DNA from: Triops longicaudatus
Lineage: Eukaryota > Arthropoda > Branchiopoda > Notostraca > Triopsidae
Direction: 5' to 3'
Assembly: GCA_022885665.1 (NCBI GenBank)
Contig: JAGQDJ010000063.1
Location: forward strand, 124,001-188,000
DNA length: 64,000 nucleotides
In this document: positions 1-10,957 of the stretch, in pieces
Numbering within the stretch: the first letter of the stretch is position 1
Layout of the letters: every line of letters starts with the position of its first letter
Made by a program: the position numbers and the translations under genes
Notes under the pieces: generated by a model
Seen by the model: only the letters and a program-made list of their open reading frames with translations
What the model was told of the DNA's origin: nothing
Database searches by the model: none

Positions 1-1225
1 CCCATTACAAAAATTTTCTAAAATTTATACTCTTGGTGTCTTGAATTTCGAACGCAATTTTATTTATTTTGCCTTGCGTCAATTGTACACATACTTCTGT
101 CTGGTTTCTTATAAGGGAAGCCGTATTATAGCAAATAAATGGGGAAGGGTGATTTCTTCATTTTGAGAAAGGGAGTTATGTTCCGAAAACCTATTTTCTT
201 TTCCTAAACATATGTACACACAACACGTTACAAGTCAACACCCTTCAAAGGGACAGTCTATACACATACACTATCCCTACAGTACTGTACTGAAAGTTCC
301 ACCCCATTTTTAGTACGCTTCACCCAAGCCGGAGGAGGGCCAGTCCGCTCGGCCAAGCTGCGGTATGGACCGCGCGCAAAGAACCGTTCCTATCTGCTCG
401 CCCCACCTAAGCCGGGGTAAGGCTAGTCGGATCGGCCACACTTAGGCGTCAACAGCGCTCAACGTTCGTTTCTCGAGCTTAACGAACGGGGGAAAAAGGG
501 GCTTTCAGGACAAAGGGAACCGGGGAAAGGCTAGTCGGCTCGGCCAAATTTTGGTGTTACACGAGTACAACGAAAGTTCCTGTACTCGTTCTTTCTCTTG
601 TTTCTCAATGTGCATTGTCAATTCCCCCTTTTTTTAGGTATTTACCTACCCAACCAGACAAAAATTAAGGTTAGATGTTATGTGTTTTTGTTTTGTTGCA
701 ATACGGAAAGCTAAGTTGTTAGACTGTCCACAGACGCCAGAAAAAAGGACAATAATGTCTTTTTCTTAAAAAAAAGAACTATGGGAAAGCTAAATTATTC
801 ACGCGCACCGCAAGCCACTGGCATAACACAGAACGGAAACAACAAAAGAAAAATTGGTCACATAAAAACGTGTGTAGGGAAGACAAAAAATGTGGCAGCA
901 TAACGATAAATTCCTAGCTCTCTTGTTTCTGCTTTTTAGCTAGTTTGATTTTCATTTTCGGCACCGATATTATGCAAATGCGAACTAAATGTTACTTTAT
1001 TCCAAGGGGAGGAGCTGAAACTTATAATACCCAAATAAAGGCACTTGGAAACGCCAAAAACTGAACAATGAGCCTGGGATAGTTTTTTATTTCTTATAGT
1101 GAGAATGAGCGGGTTAGAACACCCCTTTTGAACCCCCTTAAAAGACGAAGAAATGATATCTTTGTTTAACTTTTGCCTAATAAATACTAAAGCGCAAAAA
1201 ATTCACAGCTGGCTAGGTCGTTTCG
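1..1225. other. Region downstream of LRRFIP, no gene seen
   Basis: No coding exon is recognisable on either strand. The stretch includes the expected 3' untranslated region of the minus-strand LRRFIP gene and a block of degenerate repeats at 322-547, annotated separately. The rest is AT-rich sequence without recognisable structure. Confidence 0.5.
322..547. repeat. Three degenerate GC-rich repeat copies
   Basis: A unit of about 30-35 bp occurs at roughly 322-355, 403-439 and 518-547. The shared core is AAGGCTAGTCGGCTCGGCCA, preceded by CCGGGG or CCGGAGG. The copies differ by a few substitutions and are separated by 50-80 bp of unrelated sequence. The block is clearly GC-richer than its surroundings. 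No family is recognised. Confidence 0.55.
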
Positions 1226-4200
1226 TTAGATGTCTTTCAAAATGGCGGATTTGGCCGACTTGAGTTTATCCAGTCGCCGTTGTAGGTGATTGTTGGTGGT
1301 GTCAGCTTCCTCTAACCGTGCTTGCAAATCCCTTAACTGTTAAAAATAAATAAAAACAATTAACCTACGTCAAGCTTATCAACATTATCAACAGTAGAAC
1401 CGCACTTGTTTGAGTATAAACTTTTTTGTCATTAGAAGGCATTAATCGCACATAAATTAGCGTTAACCGTCCATGTGTTTCATTATTGACGAAATACATA
1501 AAAGACTAAACTGAGCTATCTCTATCGAATAAAAAAACTACATTAGCTACGTGGCTGTGATGTGAGCTTCAGAAAGCTTTACGAAAGTATCAATAGATGG
1601 CGGTACTGGTCTAAGCTTCGCTCAAAGTCTTCTCTTGACTACTAAAGTTCCTAGACAACAAAATGTCGCAAAAATGTCTGAGATAACTGATAAGTCTTTG
1701 CAAACTTTAAGATTACGCCAATAATTCATTTTCTGTCCAATAATTGCACGGAAGATTTGATAACGGGACATGAGTACGTTGTACGCATTATGGTGGCATT
1801 ACTAAAGGGCGTTCAAGAACCCAACACCATTCTAGGTCTACACAAGACCAGGGACGCCATCTAGCGTCGCTCTTACGAACAAGTGCCACAGAACGCGCGT
1901 AAAAGGCTAAAAACACGTGGAATATAGGACTTACTTCGCGTTGCAACTTTCTTTTCTCCGTTTTCAATTCGTCTTCGCACTTTTCTGACGTCTCAGCTGC
2001 AGTTCGGTACCGAATGACTTGCGTTTCCAGTCGTGAAACCTACACGAGACTTGTTAGACACCCTTTCAACGCCCAACAAAATTTAAAAACCTAAAAACTA
2101 TGTTATGAAGCAGCTTACAGTGGCTTGTAACGTGGCAATTTCTTGTTCTGCCTTTTGGAGTCGAATCTTGTACTCTGCAGACTGCTTGCTGGCCTCTTCT
2201 AAAAAACAATTACTAAATCAATTAAAAAATATAAAAATAAATAAATAAAGAATAATAAAAATAAAGAAATAAAAAATATTGAAACATAAATAAAAAATAT
2301 AGAAACGAAAGAATTAGCTCATAGCCCTACAAATTCGTATAGTTTGGAAACCTACTGTAATCTTCGCCTACAGGTCCATTTAGTGATGACTGCGAAGACT
2401 GGGACGTTAAGCGTACGTGATTACGCGCTTTTTCTTCCGCTAACTCAAGCCTAAGTCGTCGTACTTGGTCTTCGAAGTCGTTTTTCTCCTCCATCAAACG
2501 TCTTAACCGCGAATCTGCGTTATACATTTCCTTGGTTTAGTTCCAAAACGTGAAACTAAGTTAATTACCTAAAGAACCTTCGCCAGCGCTATCTAGTGTC
2601 TCTGCCACTTGTTGAGAAACTAGAATGTGTTTCAACTGCCCGTCCTTCTCCACTGGCATAATTACTAAGCCATATTCCTGTGAAAATCCAACCAATCGAT
2701 TTAAAAACAATCGAAAAAGTAAATAAATATAAAACAGAATATTAACAAATAAAAACGCAAAATATGTAAAATACGTAAAAATAGTGATTAAGCGGAAATA
2801 CGTAAAACAGTAGAAAAACATACAAGTGTAAAATTTAAAAATAAACAAATATATAAAAAATTACAAAAATTACAAATAAAAAAATTCAATAAATATTTTA
2901 TTAACATTTTTCGATTCTTCTGTCATTATCGAGCTTTTTACTAGGAATGATTTCAAATATTTTGCCTGAAATTCGTCAGGAAACAGGAAAATAATTATAA
3001 AGTGCTTGAATTTTTGCTTATTAGGCCTCCAAATTGAAAATTTAAAGTAAATATCTGAATTACGTGTATTAGTCGATCCTTCTCAGCGCAGGCCGACTTG
3101 TACTGATCCAGTTCTTCTTTTAATTTGTGAGCTAGTCGTTTCGCTTGGTCCAAGTCTCGACTCACGTCTTTGTGCTTTTTCTCCAATATCGAGTGCGATT
3201 CTTCAATATCTTCTAATCGGTCCCTGAACAGATCCACTTGATACAGGAGGGCGGTCTTTTCGTTGTCCAACTGCGCGTTGGCGATCATGGCTTTCCGGAA
3301 TTTTTCCTCCAACTCTTTCAACTCGTGCTGCTTTAAGAAAACGACAAAAAGCATTTCAGTGATGCCAAAATTGATTGCAATTTTTAAAATGTATTTTCTG
3401 TATCATACCCTCATGTCGCGCAAACTTAAAGCATCTTCACTGGAATCTTCCGAGCTTCGTCTGCTGGTTTGAAAACCGGAACTGGCAGTCAAACCTGGAC
3501 CTCGATTGCTCGAACCGACTCGTGTGACTGACACACGAGTACTTACAGTGTCTAAATACAAACATACACGATTTAAAAGAGATTCGACTGCAAATACCAT
3601 AGTTAGAATATTTATAACGAAATATTTATATTTGAATTTATATGTAAATATACACAGCTTCATATTGTACAGAAATAATAAGCTTAAATTTAAAAATGTG
3701 GATTCACCCGTGGATTGCATATCATAATATCGGTCTGCATTTTGTTCCGCTTCCTTTTGTTGCTTTTCCAATTCCCGCATACGAATTTCCCGTGCTTCGG
3801 CTCTGGCTTGTCTACGGGCTGCTAATCGTGCTTCGGCCTAGTAAACAAAAACACATTAACCTTAAAAAATCAATCAAAGTCAATAAACAAAGCAGTCAAC
3901 TAATCCTACTGATAACATTCTGAGAAATGGCCTTCTTTTTCGTCACAATAGCTCGTTTCACAGCCCGAACAATATTTCAACTGATTATCGCTCTTTCCGA
4001 TAAATAAAATCCAACTTCAAAGCTTAATCGGGCATCACGTTCTCGATCCAAGTTACGTACTTCCATATGAGCAGATTCTGAAAATATGCTATCGAGATCC
4101 ATAGTTTGTTGTGGTTCAAACACTGCATCAGACGTTTCCAGCTTTAAACAAGACACATTTTCCAGCCCTACTTCCATTTTAAGACCAAAGGGCAGTAAGG

Positions 4201-5058
4201 CAAGAATTAAAAAAAAAAAATTATTCAGACGCACGGCCTCGTTTTCCTGACAGTGTACTAAAAAATTGTTTCAGACGACGCAGGTTTCTATAGTAAATTC
4301 TCTAGGCGCTTTATCTAGCTCGGACTGGCACAGGAACTTGATAAAAGTCTTAGTATTTCCCGTCACATGATAAGAAGTCAGTGGGCTCTAACTCTCCGCC
4401 AGAGCAAGTCAAACTTTTTCTCTTTTATTATAGCAAACAGTTTTTTCACGCAAGCTTGCGTCTTCAAAGTAGTGCTTAAAACCCACTAAAATAACTAATT
4501 CGGATAAAACTCATGTTGTATTGATGAACAACTCATTAAAGTAAGTTCACCATAAGTTCAAAGTAGTTTCTGCTAAGAAAAACTGGAGAAAAAAGCTTTA
4601 TAGCTGGTTTCAGCCATGCTGGGCTGAAATCGAACGTTTTACACATTAGCTGGGTTAATGCGAATATTCTACTGGTGGGAGCTAAGGGACGCTATCTAAG
4701 ATCGAACGTTTTTCTTAACAATTAAATGGGAAATCAATAAGCGCTTTGGTAACAATTTAACATTTTAACTCTGAAGCAGAAGGTTAGACTTGGACAGAAG
4801 TTAATTTTTCTTATATGGTAGCTTATGGTATAAGGCAGTGCTTTCTAAGCCACGAGTAAGTAAACGTGGTTAAGCGTGATTTCAGTTTAAGCTTTGAGAA
4901 GCGCTGGTACAAGGAGTCAAGGCAAGTTTTCAAGCGAAATGGGAGTTTTTGTTGGTTTAATATACTTCTTTAGCAATGTTGTCTAAGGCTTGTTCTTCAG
5001 CGGAGTAGTGTTTGCTCGTCGTGCGGCGCCGACTTCCGATATGTCCCATGTTATCCAT
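1226..5058 (-). CDS. LRRFIP: Leucine-rich repeat flightless-interacting protein (LRRFIP1/2 family)
   Basis: Nine minus-strand exons join in frame: 5058-4966, 3837-3708, 3551-3409, 3330-3064, 2677-2569, 2514-2356, 2198-2119, 2039-1935 and 1336-1226, giving about 398 aa. Family-typical blocks appear in order: SAEEQALDNIAKEAEARLAA near the N-terminus, REIRMRELEKQQKEAE-like sequence, a serine-rich segment ending ALSLRDMR, and a long coiled coil containing KAMIANAQLDNEKTALLYQV. Then come EYGLVIMPVEK, DSAGEGSLDSRLRRL and a second coiled coil to the C-terminus. In other animals the family binds Flightless-I and links actin, Wnt and innate signalling in the cytoplasm. The start was set at MDNMGH because it precedes the conserved SAEEQAL block. 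The reading frame stays open upstream to a good acceptor at 5124, so a longer N-terminus is possible. The acceptor near 3330/3327 is a NAGNAG pair. Confidence 0.9.
4036..4177 (-). other. Open stretch inside LRRFIP intron 1, possible alternative exon
   Basis: On the LRRFIP strand an open frame begins at an ATG near 4177. It reads an acidic segment containing MDLDSIFSESAHMEVRNL and ends near a weak GTTGGA donor, with a phase that would splice in frame to the next LRRFIP exon (AEARLAARR). It could be an alternative first exon, but no family resemblance is recognised and the donor is poor. A chance reading frame is the main alternative. Confidence 0.2.
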
Positions 5059-5154
5059 TGTAATGCTGTTCAATACACATTGACCATTAATGAGGCTTTT
5101 TTTGAGTCCAACGACTTGGGAGGCCTGGAAACAATAATACTTAATACGTTGCAC

Positions 5155-6232
5155 GTTCTTTTAAATTTTTTAGGAAATTTAAACGCAAAATTACTTGCCT
5201 AGGTTACTCAAAAGTTACTGATATGGATAAGTATGAATAAAAAAGTGGGTAAATATACGATGGAAAGGGAGAGGTTTAGGGCGAGTGTTTTGATTGTTAC
5301 AAAACTCCTCCCGGCAAAGTAATGTGAACATGAGTTAAGGATTTCATTGTTAGGCTACTGAAACTTACCCAGGTCTTTGGGTTAGCAAGCGGTTTATGTT
5401 GGAGTTTGCGATGTTGGCTTAAGCATTCGTCATTTCCGATGTAAAATACGTCATTTACATGTATTTTTCAGCCATGTGTCAGGCCCAACCCTCTAACGAT
5501 TCCCATCCCACACAGGGACACACGCAGGTATATGCGAGATGGGGAGTTCCGGGCAATTGGCACTACGCCGATGCCACCTATCTGCGGTATCGAGCTATAA
5601 GGCATTCCTCCGCTTCGCGCTGGCTGAAGTAACGTTAAGCGGGGTTCCGGGAAGGTTACAACGTATTTGCTGATGAAGAGATGAATACATTTTAATAAAA
5701 TTAAATAAAACGTCACCATCACACAATTTTGACATGTTTAAGTGGCATTTACGGAACGACTCACAACTCACACGCTCTCCTAAATAAGAAACTTATACAC
5801 TAAAATTACTGAAGTTATCCACATTAAATAAACCCGTTTGAACAATAAGCTGTAGTCAGAGGAATCTGAATCGTACTTTTGAATCTTTTCCTGAATATTC
5901 ACTCCTTAAGCATCCCTATCCTCCAAGTGATTCAACTTATTCGAGTATTTTCAGCTTCTCTTATTCAAACGGGCCCGATTATCCGAAACCACTCCATCTC
6001 TTGTCTGCAGGTTACCTTACTTACCGCCTAACGTTCAGCGTTGTACAACAGGGCATTTTTCAGCAGTAGGATTTCACCTCTTTGTGCCAGTTCTTGTCCG
6101 CTACCCGGGAAACAGAACGCAGCCCGGACTGTAAGTAGCCGTTTGGTGCAACAATGAATCTATTGGAAGCACGGCCTGTGTTGCGTTCGCTCACTGACGA
6201 AAACACAAACACACCGTGAAATTAATATAACT
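5155..6232. promoter_or_regulatory. Shared 5' region of divergent LRRFIP and RNMT
   Basis: This ~1.1 kb separates the first recognised coding exons of two divergent genes, so it should hold both promoters and the 5' untranslated exons of LRRFIP (the first coding exon opens with an acceptor at 5124, so at least one upstream exon is expected). No TATA box or clear initiator could be assigned. Confidence 0.45.
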
Positions 6233-8619
6233 ATGACTTCTTTAGGTTCACAAGCATCAGATTTGGTAACTTACTCTAATCTAACTTCGTTTTATTAATA
6301 AATACGAATAATTTGAACCAGGTTTCTAGTCACGAAGCCGAAAATGAAAGACAAACGTCACTACCACCAAGCAAATCTCATTCCCTCAAATCTCCTTCCT
6401 TTGAATCAGACCAGCAACCAGAAGACAATGAAGCCCAAAATACATCACAGGACAGTGGTAAAACTCCATCAGAATCCCATTCAGAAGGTCTAGGATCTGT
6501 AGTGGCTCAACATTACAACAATCGAAGCGAAACTGGCCTCACTGAACGCTTTCAAAGCCGAATTTTTTACATGAGAAACACGAACAATTGGGTGAAAAGC
6601 ATGCTCATAGGTAAAGTCTGTTTACATCGTTTTTTTCTTGTGCATTATTAACATTTTGACTTTGTTACTATTTTATTATTATTATTTCAGGAGAAATTTT
6701 AGACAAAATTCGAGATTGCTCATCACACGGCCACCGGATAAAAGTCCTCGATCTGGCGTGTGGCAAAGGCGGTGACTTAATTAAATGGCAAAAAGGTAAT
6801 ATCGACCATTTGGTGTGCGCCGATATCGCCGAAGCTTCCGTCCAAACGTGTCAAGAGCGTTATGCCAGCTTAAATCAGCGAGAAGGCGGCCGAGGACGTG
6901 GTTGGGGCAGAGATAAAGTCTTTACAGCAGAATTTATCACAGAAGACTGCACCAAAGTGCGTTTTAATAATTCTGTACTTTAGCCATATTATTCTAAAAT
7001 TTCCTAAACTAAAAATAAGCTCATAAATACGGGAAATATGTATTTAAAAAAAAAAAAAATGTCTATAAGTCTTCGAAATTGTCGGCTAACCATAACTAGA
7101 GATTTTAAGTTATATTAAATCAGTAAAAGACTAAGGTAGGTTAAAATGAGTGAATAATACATTATCTAATAACAATAAATGATTTAGAAAAGACATTTTC
7201 ATAAGACGGAATAAAGATGATGAAGACGAATTATTATTTTTTTTATTAGGGCAGATTAAAGTCGAAGCTGAAGGATCCCACTATTAACCTAGATCTTGTA
7301 AGCTGCCAGTTCGCTTTTCACTACAGCTTCGAAAGTTTGCCCCAAGCGGAGCAAATGCTGCAAAACGTCACCGAAAACCTGCGCATGGGCGGGTATTTCA
7401 TTGGCACCACCCCTGACTCTTACGACATTATGTAAATTTCGCTTACTTATCTGGTTATTTCATTATTTTCATCTTATTGGTTATTTTTCGGATCCATTTC
7501 GTTTGAAGTTGATAAGCAGTTGCTATTTCTTTATCGTTTGTAGCTTCAAATCTAACAATTATATCGAATCTTGCACATTGTTTGAGAAATTTATTCAGTA
7601 GAAAAACTAGATGTAGAAAAGTAAATGTGGAAAAAATATTTAAATTAATATAGAATAAATAAAGTTAGGAGAGTAAAGAAAAGGCAACGAGCTCTAACCA
7701 CGCTCTTATTAAACTCAAAAAATAATAAATTTAAAAAGCAGATAAAATTAGAAAAGTAGAATTTCAGGGTTTAAGTGTAGAATAAATAAAAATGTGTTAA
7801 TTTCCTTTTTTTGTTTTGTTTGTGAAACCCTTAGGAGACGGTTAAATAGAGAAGAGAATCCTGGGAACAGAAAGTTCGGCAATTCTCTGTTCAGCGTCGA
7901 GTTTGACGAATCTGTCGATTTAGACCATCCTCCGCTCTTTGGTGCGCGGTATAATTTCCACTTGGAAGAAGTGGTCGATTGTCCCGAATTTTTGGTGCAT
8001 TTTCCAACTTTGGAGAAGTATTTCTTCAGACTTTCCTATCTGAATCTAATATTTAAAAATGGACTTCATGTTAATTAACATTTAATAACGTTTACTCTTA
8101 GGTTAGCAGCCAAGTACGGCCTAAGGCTGGTGAAGAAAGAACGTTTTGAAGATTTCGTCGAAAGACATAGAGAAGATGGGAAAGGTTTGATGAACAGAAT
8201 GCAATCTCTGGAGGTAATTCGTTTTATAAGTAAATAGGTGAATCTCGTTCAGTGTGTACTGTTCTAGACGTACCCGCCTTACGAAGGCGAGCGATTATTA
8301 GGCGAAGAGAACGATTACGCCCATGGAAAGGAATACATTGCCCGCCGTGACGCCAATAGAGATCAGCCTTGGAGAAAGATTGGTACGCTTTCGAAGCAAG
8401 AATGGGAAGCAGCCTGTAAGTTAATTCGAATTTAAAACAAATAGACATAATAAATGTTAAGAGAAAAGCAAAAGTAATTCTGGATTTTTCTTTTTAGCGT
8501 TATATCTGGTTTTCGTGTTCCAAAAAGTGAACCAGCCCGACTTCTCTCCCACGAAACGAGCCCATGAGGAAAAACAAGAAGATGAAGAAACTGAGACAAA
8601 ACGAGCCAAACGCGACTAA
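6233..8619 (+). CDS. RNMT: mRNA cap guanine-N7 methyltransferase
   Basis: Eight exons join in frame to 444 aa: 6233-6265, 6322-6610, 6691-6956, 7250-7431, 7835-8017, 8102-8213, 8268-8415 and 8498-8619. The enzyme transfers methyl from S-adenosylmethionine to N7 of the cap guanine on nascent mRNA, in the nucleus. Residues 12-70 are a low-complexity Ser/Glu-rich tail. The methyltransferase fold starts around VAQHYNNRSE (72-81). Motif I is VLDLACGKGGDL (126-137), and CQFAFHYSFESL (215-226) matches the conserved cap-enzyme block. GGYFIGTTPD and the PLFGARYNFHLEEVVDCPEF-type segment follow. The C-terminus is basic (KRAKRD), resembling a nuclear signal. The small first exon (11 codons) was chosen because exon 2 has no usable ATG: its open frame begins at a TTG, and an AG acceptor at 6320-6321 joins in phase to the upstream ATG exon. 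Confidence 0.93.
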
Positions 8620-8717
8620 GGCTGCAGATCTCGTGTTTTGTTGTAACTTTTCAGAAAATCTTTTGAAAACTGGACTATTTTCCATCAAAACTGGTTTTAT
8701 TTTACTTTAAGATAACA

Positions 8718-10957
8718 CTAGCTCGCAGTTCCAGGTTCTTCAGGGAGTAAAGGCTTGCGGTACTTGCACTGGATCCAGACCCGGTACATGGTCAACATCC
8801 GGCCTCGGTTCACTTGCAAACGACGATCTACCAAATTCTGTTCTTCTTGTAGCCCCGCGTTTTGAAACAAGTTGCGTAGTTCATCTGTAGGACATTTTCG
8901 TATTTATTTACAGTTAATACAACTTAAGATTGTGATTAAGAAGGTCTTAGCGCGTGCCTTAGACATGCTTAAATAGTACTTAAGGTCTTAAGATGTTCTT
9001 AAGAAGTGCTTAAGCAGTAATTTAAGGCGTCCTTAAAGACTGACATTTCTTTCAAACTGTTCTTAATTTTTTACACGGGTTTGGTTACCTTGTGTGAAGA
9101 AATAGACTCGTGTTCCGTCGCCTCGGGCGTAGAAATTATCTGATAAGCAGCGCCCTTGCTTAAACCGCAACTGCGCCAAATCATAGCGACCGTAATCGCG
9201 AAAAAGGACTATGCCGCCCGGTTTAAGGAATTTAGCGACGTTATTGATAGCAGTTTGCATTCTGTAATGAAAAATAATTTACAAAATCATAAAAAAATAA
9301 ACCCTTAAAAATAATTTGTGTAAAAAAAAAATAAAAAGGAAAATAAAATACAAAGTAAGAAAAACCGAAAAATTATTAAAAATAACTTAAAATATTTAAA
9401 CAAAGTAAATATATTTATTTTTTATTTTGTTCTAACCGATCGGGCGAAATGGCCGATAAAACAAAAATGAGAATAACAACATCCAGTGACGCAGGTGGAA
9501 AAGGAACAGCGTCCCAGTCTTGCGACAAATCCATGACGAAGGCGTGGCACCTTTAATACATTTACAAATTGTAAGAAAATGCTCATTTTTTTTTAAGTCG
9601 AATATACGAATACCTTTGCGAATCGTATTCTTCGTGGCTTTCGACGAGATCAACAGCCGCGGAGGAGAAATCACAAGCGTAGACGAACAAACCCGGATTA
9701 GTGTTCATCTTCAGCAATGGAAAAACGGTGTTTCCTACTCCACAACCTAGTTCTAGAACGCGAAATCGCGCATTGGCGCCCGGGAAAGCGTCAGATGGCT
9801 CCAAAACAGCCGAATCATTGCTAGATTCTTGCGCTAACTCGGGGAATTCGGTAAAAAGCCAGTGCCTGTCTTTGAAAAACCTAAAGAAATTAAGCAACAC
9901 GTGCATTAATTTGATTGATTAATATTTATTCTATTGATTTGTCTAAAGAAATTGCAAGTAGCCGAAGGCAAGTTAATCCTAACTTAAAGTAAGCTTACAG
10001 TTATCTAAGGTAATATCAAGTAATTAAAGCTAATCTAAAGTATATAAATAAGGCTATTGATTGTCAATCATCTGCAGAGCCATTTTTCTTTTTCAAATGG
10101 ATCTCGACGAGTGTCGTATTCTTTGGGCATAGTCAATAGATTGGTAAAGATAATTGATTAAATCGTTGATAGTTTACCTATTCTGGTGAATGTCATAAAA
10201 CTGATCCCAAAACTTGTTGGCATCTTTTTCGAATTTCTCGGTTTCTTCAGGTTTGGCTAACTTGGCCGAATTTTCGCGTACTCGCAGCTCAGCCGCTTTT
10301 TCTTGTTCTTCGTTCCACGTAACGTTATCCCTATTAAAACACACCTTATCAATCACCTACATTAATGCAAACTAATTCTTAAAGTAAAAAGCGACCCCTG
10401 CCACATTCACTACGCTAATGCCATGGCAAAGCCTATTTCCTCGATTTTCGAACGTTTTCTCACCCGAAGCCACGCTATATTCATTATTACCCAATGCCGT
10501 CCGCTAGGCTCGCTTTGTTCTTTCTTGCACTACGTGAACCGCAGTGAGACTATCGTAATGCGAAATTTCATTCTTGTCACCTACAGTCCAGCATAAAGCC
10601 AGTGCCACCAGCACGCCAGTGCTGGTGGCACTGGCTGGGGTCAAGTTATGATTTTATTCATTTTAATTGATTCAAGCAAGACGTCACAAGGATTTTTCTC
10701 TGTGTGTGTAACTATCCTACCAGACATTGTAATCATAAACGCGTTTGGAGTCCGTTAAGAACCGGTCGGCCACTCCGAGGGGGGGTTTCTTCCTGTTATA
10801 CTTCCCGTAATCGGAGAAACGGGCAATTAAACGTGAGGACCAAAGCAGCCTGTGCTTACCAAGCATTATGTTCGAACACATTTTGAGGATCAGTTAGAAA
10901 ACGGGTCCCAAATTGCGGTCTTTTGTCTTCAGTATTGTGTTCTGGCACTTCTGACAT
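8718..10957 (-). CDS. METTL2: tRNA N3-methylcytidine methyltransferase, METTL2 type
   Basis: Six exons join in frame to 323 aa: 10957-10860, 10330-10178, 9880-9614, 9550-9437, 9261-9089 and 8884-8718. The family methylates cytidine 32 of certain tRNAs (m3C32), using S-adenosylmethionine. Hallmarks are FFKDRHWLFTEFPEL (85-99), the SAM-binding LELGCGVGNT (126-135), VYACDFSS, a LDVVILIFVLSAISPD strand, KPGGIVLFRDYGRYD, and the C-terminal block ending MYRVWIQCKYRKPL. The N-terminal FGTRFLTDP..VFEHNAWDNV segment favours METTL2 over METTL6. It is tail-to-tail with RNMT, so the two 3' untranslated regions are likely to overlap. Confidence 0.93.
10597..10636. repeat. Perfect 18-bp inverted repeat with 4-nt loop
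   Basis: AGCCAGTGCCACCAGCAC is followed by a GCCA loop and then its exact reverse complement. It lies in intron 1 of METTL2 (10331-10859). Stem and loop total 40 nt, too short for a typical pre-miRNA, and it is strikingly GC-rich against the local background. It could form a cruciform in DNA or a very stable RNA hairpin in the pre-mRNA. Confidence 0.9.

Noticed and set aside
3890..3965. Cys-rich minus-strand reading (YCSGCETSYC) in LRRFIP intron 1
   Set aside because: It would need a 35-nt intron to join the neighbouring open stretch and ends at once in TAG, so it is probably chance.
1226..5058. ERM/merlin identity suggested by the coiled coil
   Set aside because: The RMRELEKQQKEAE, KAMIANAQLDNEK and GLVIMP blocks are specific to LRRFIP, and no FERM domain is present.
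6313..6651. Open frame beginning at 6313 as the RNMT start
   Set aside because: The first codon there is TTG, and an AG acceptor at 6320-6321 joins in phase to an ATG exon at 6233-6265, so the frame before 6322 is intron.
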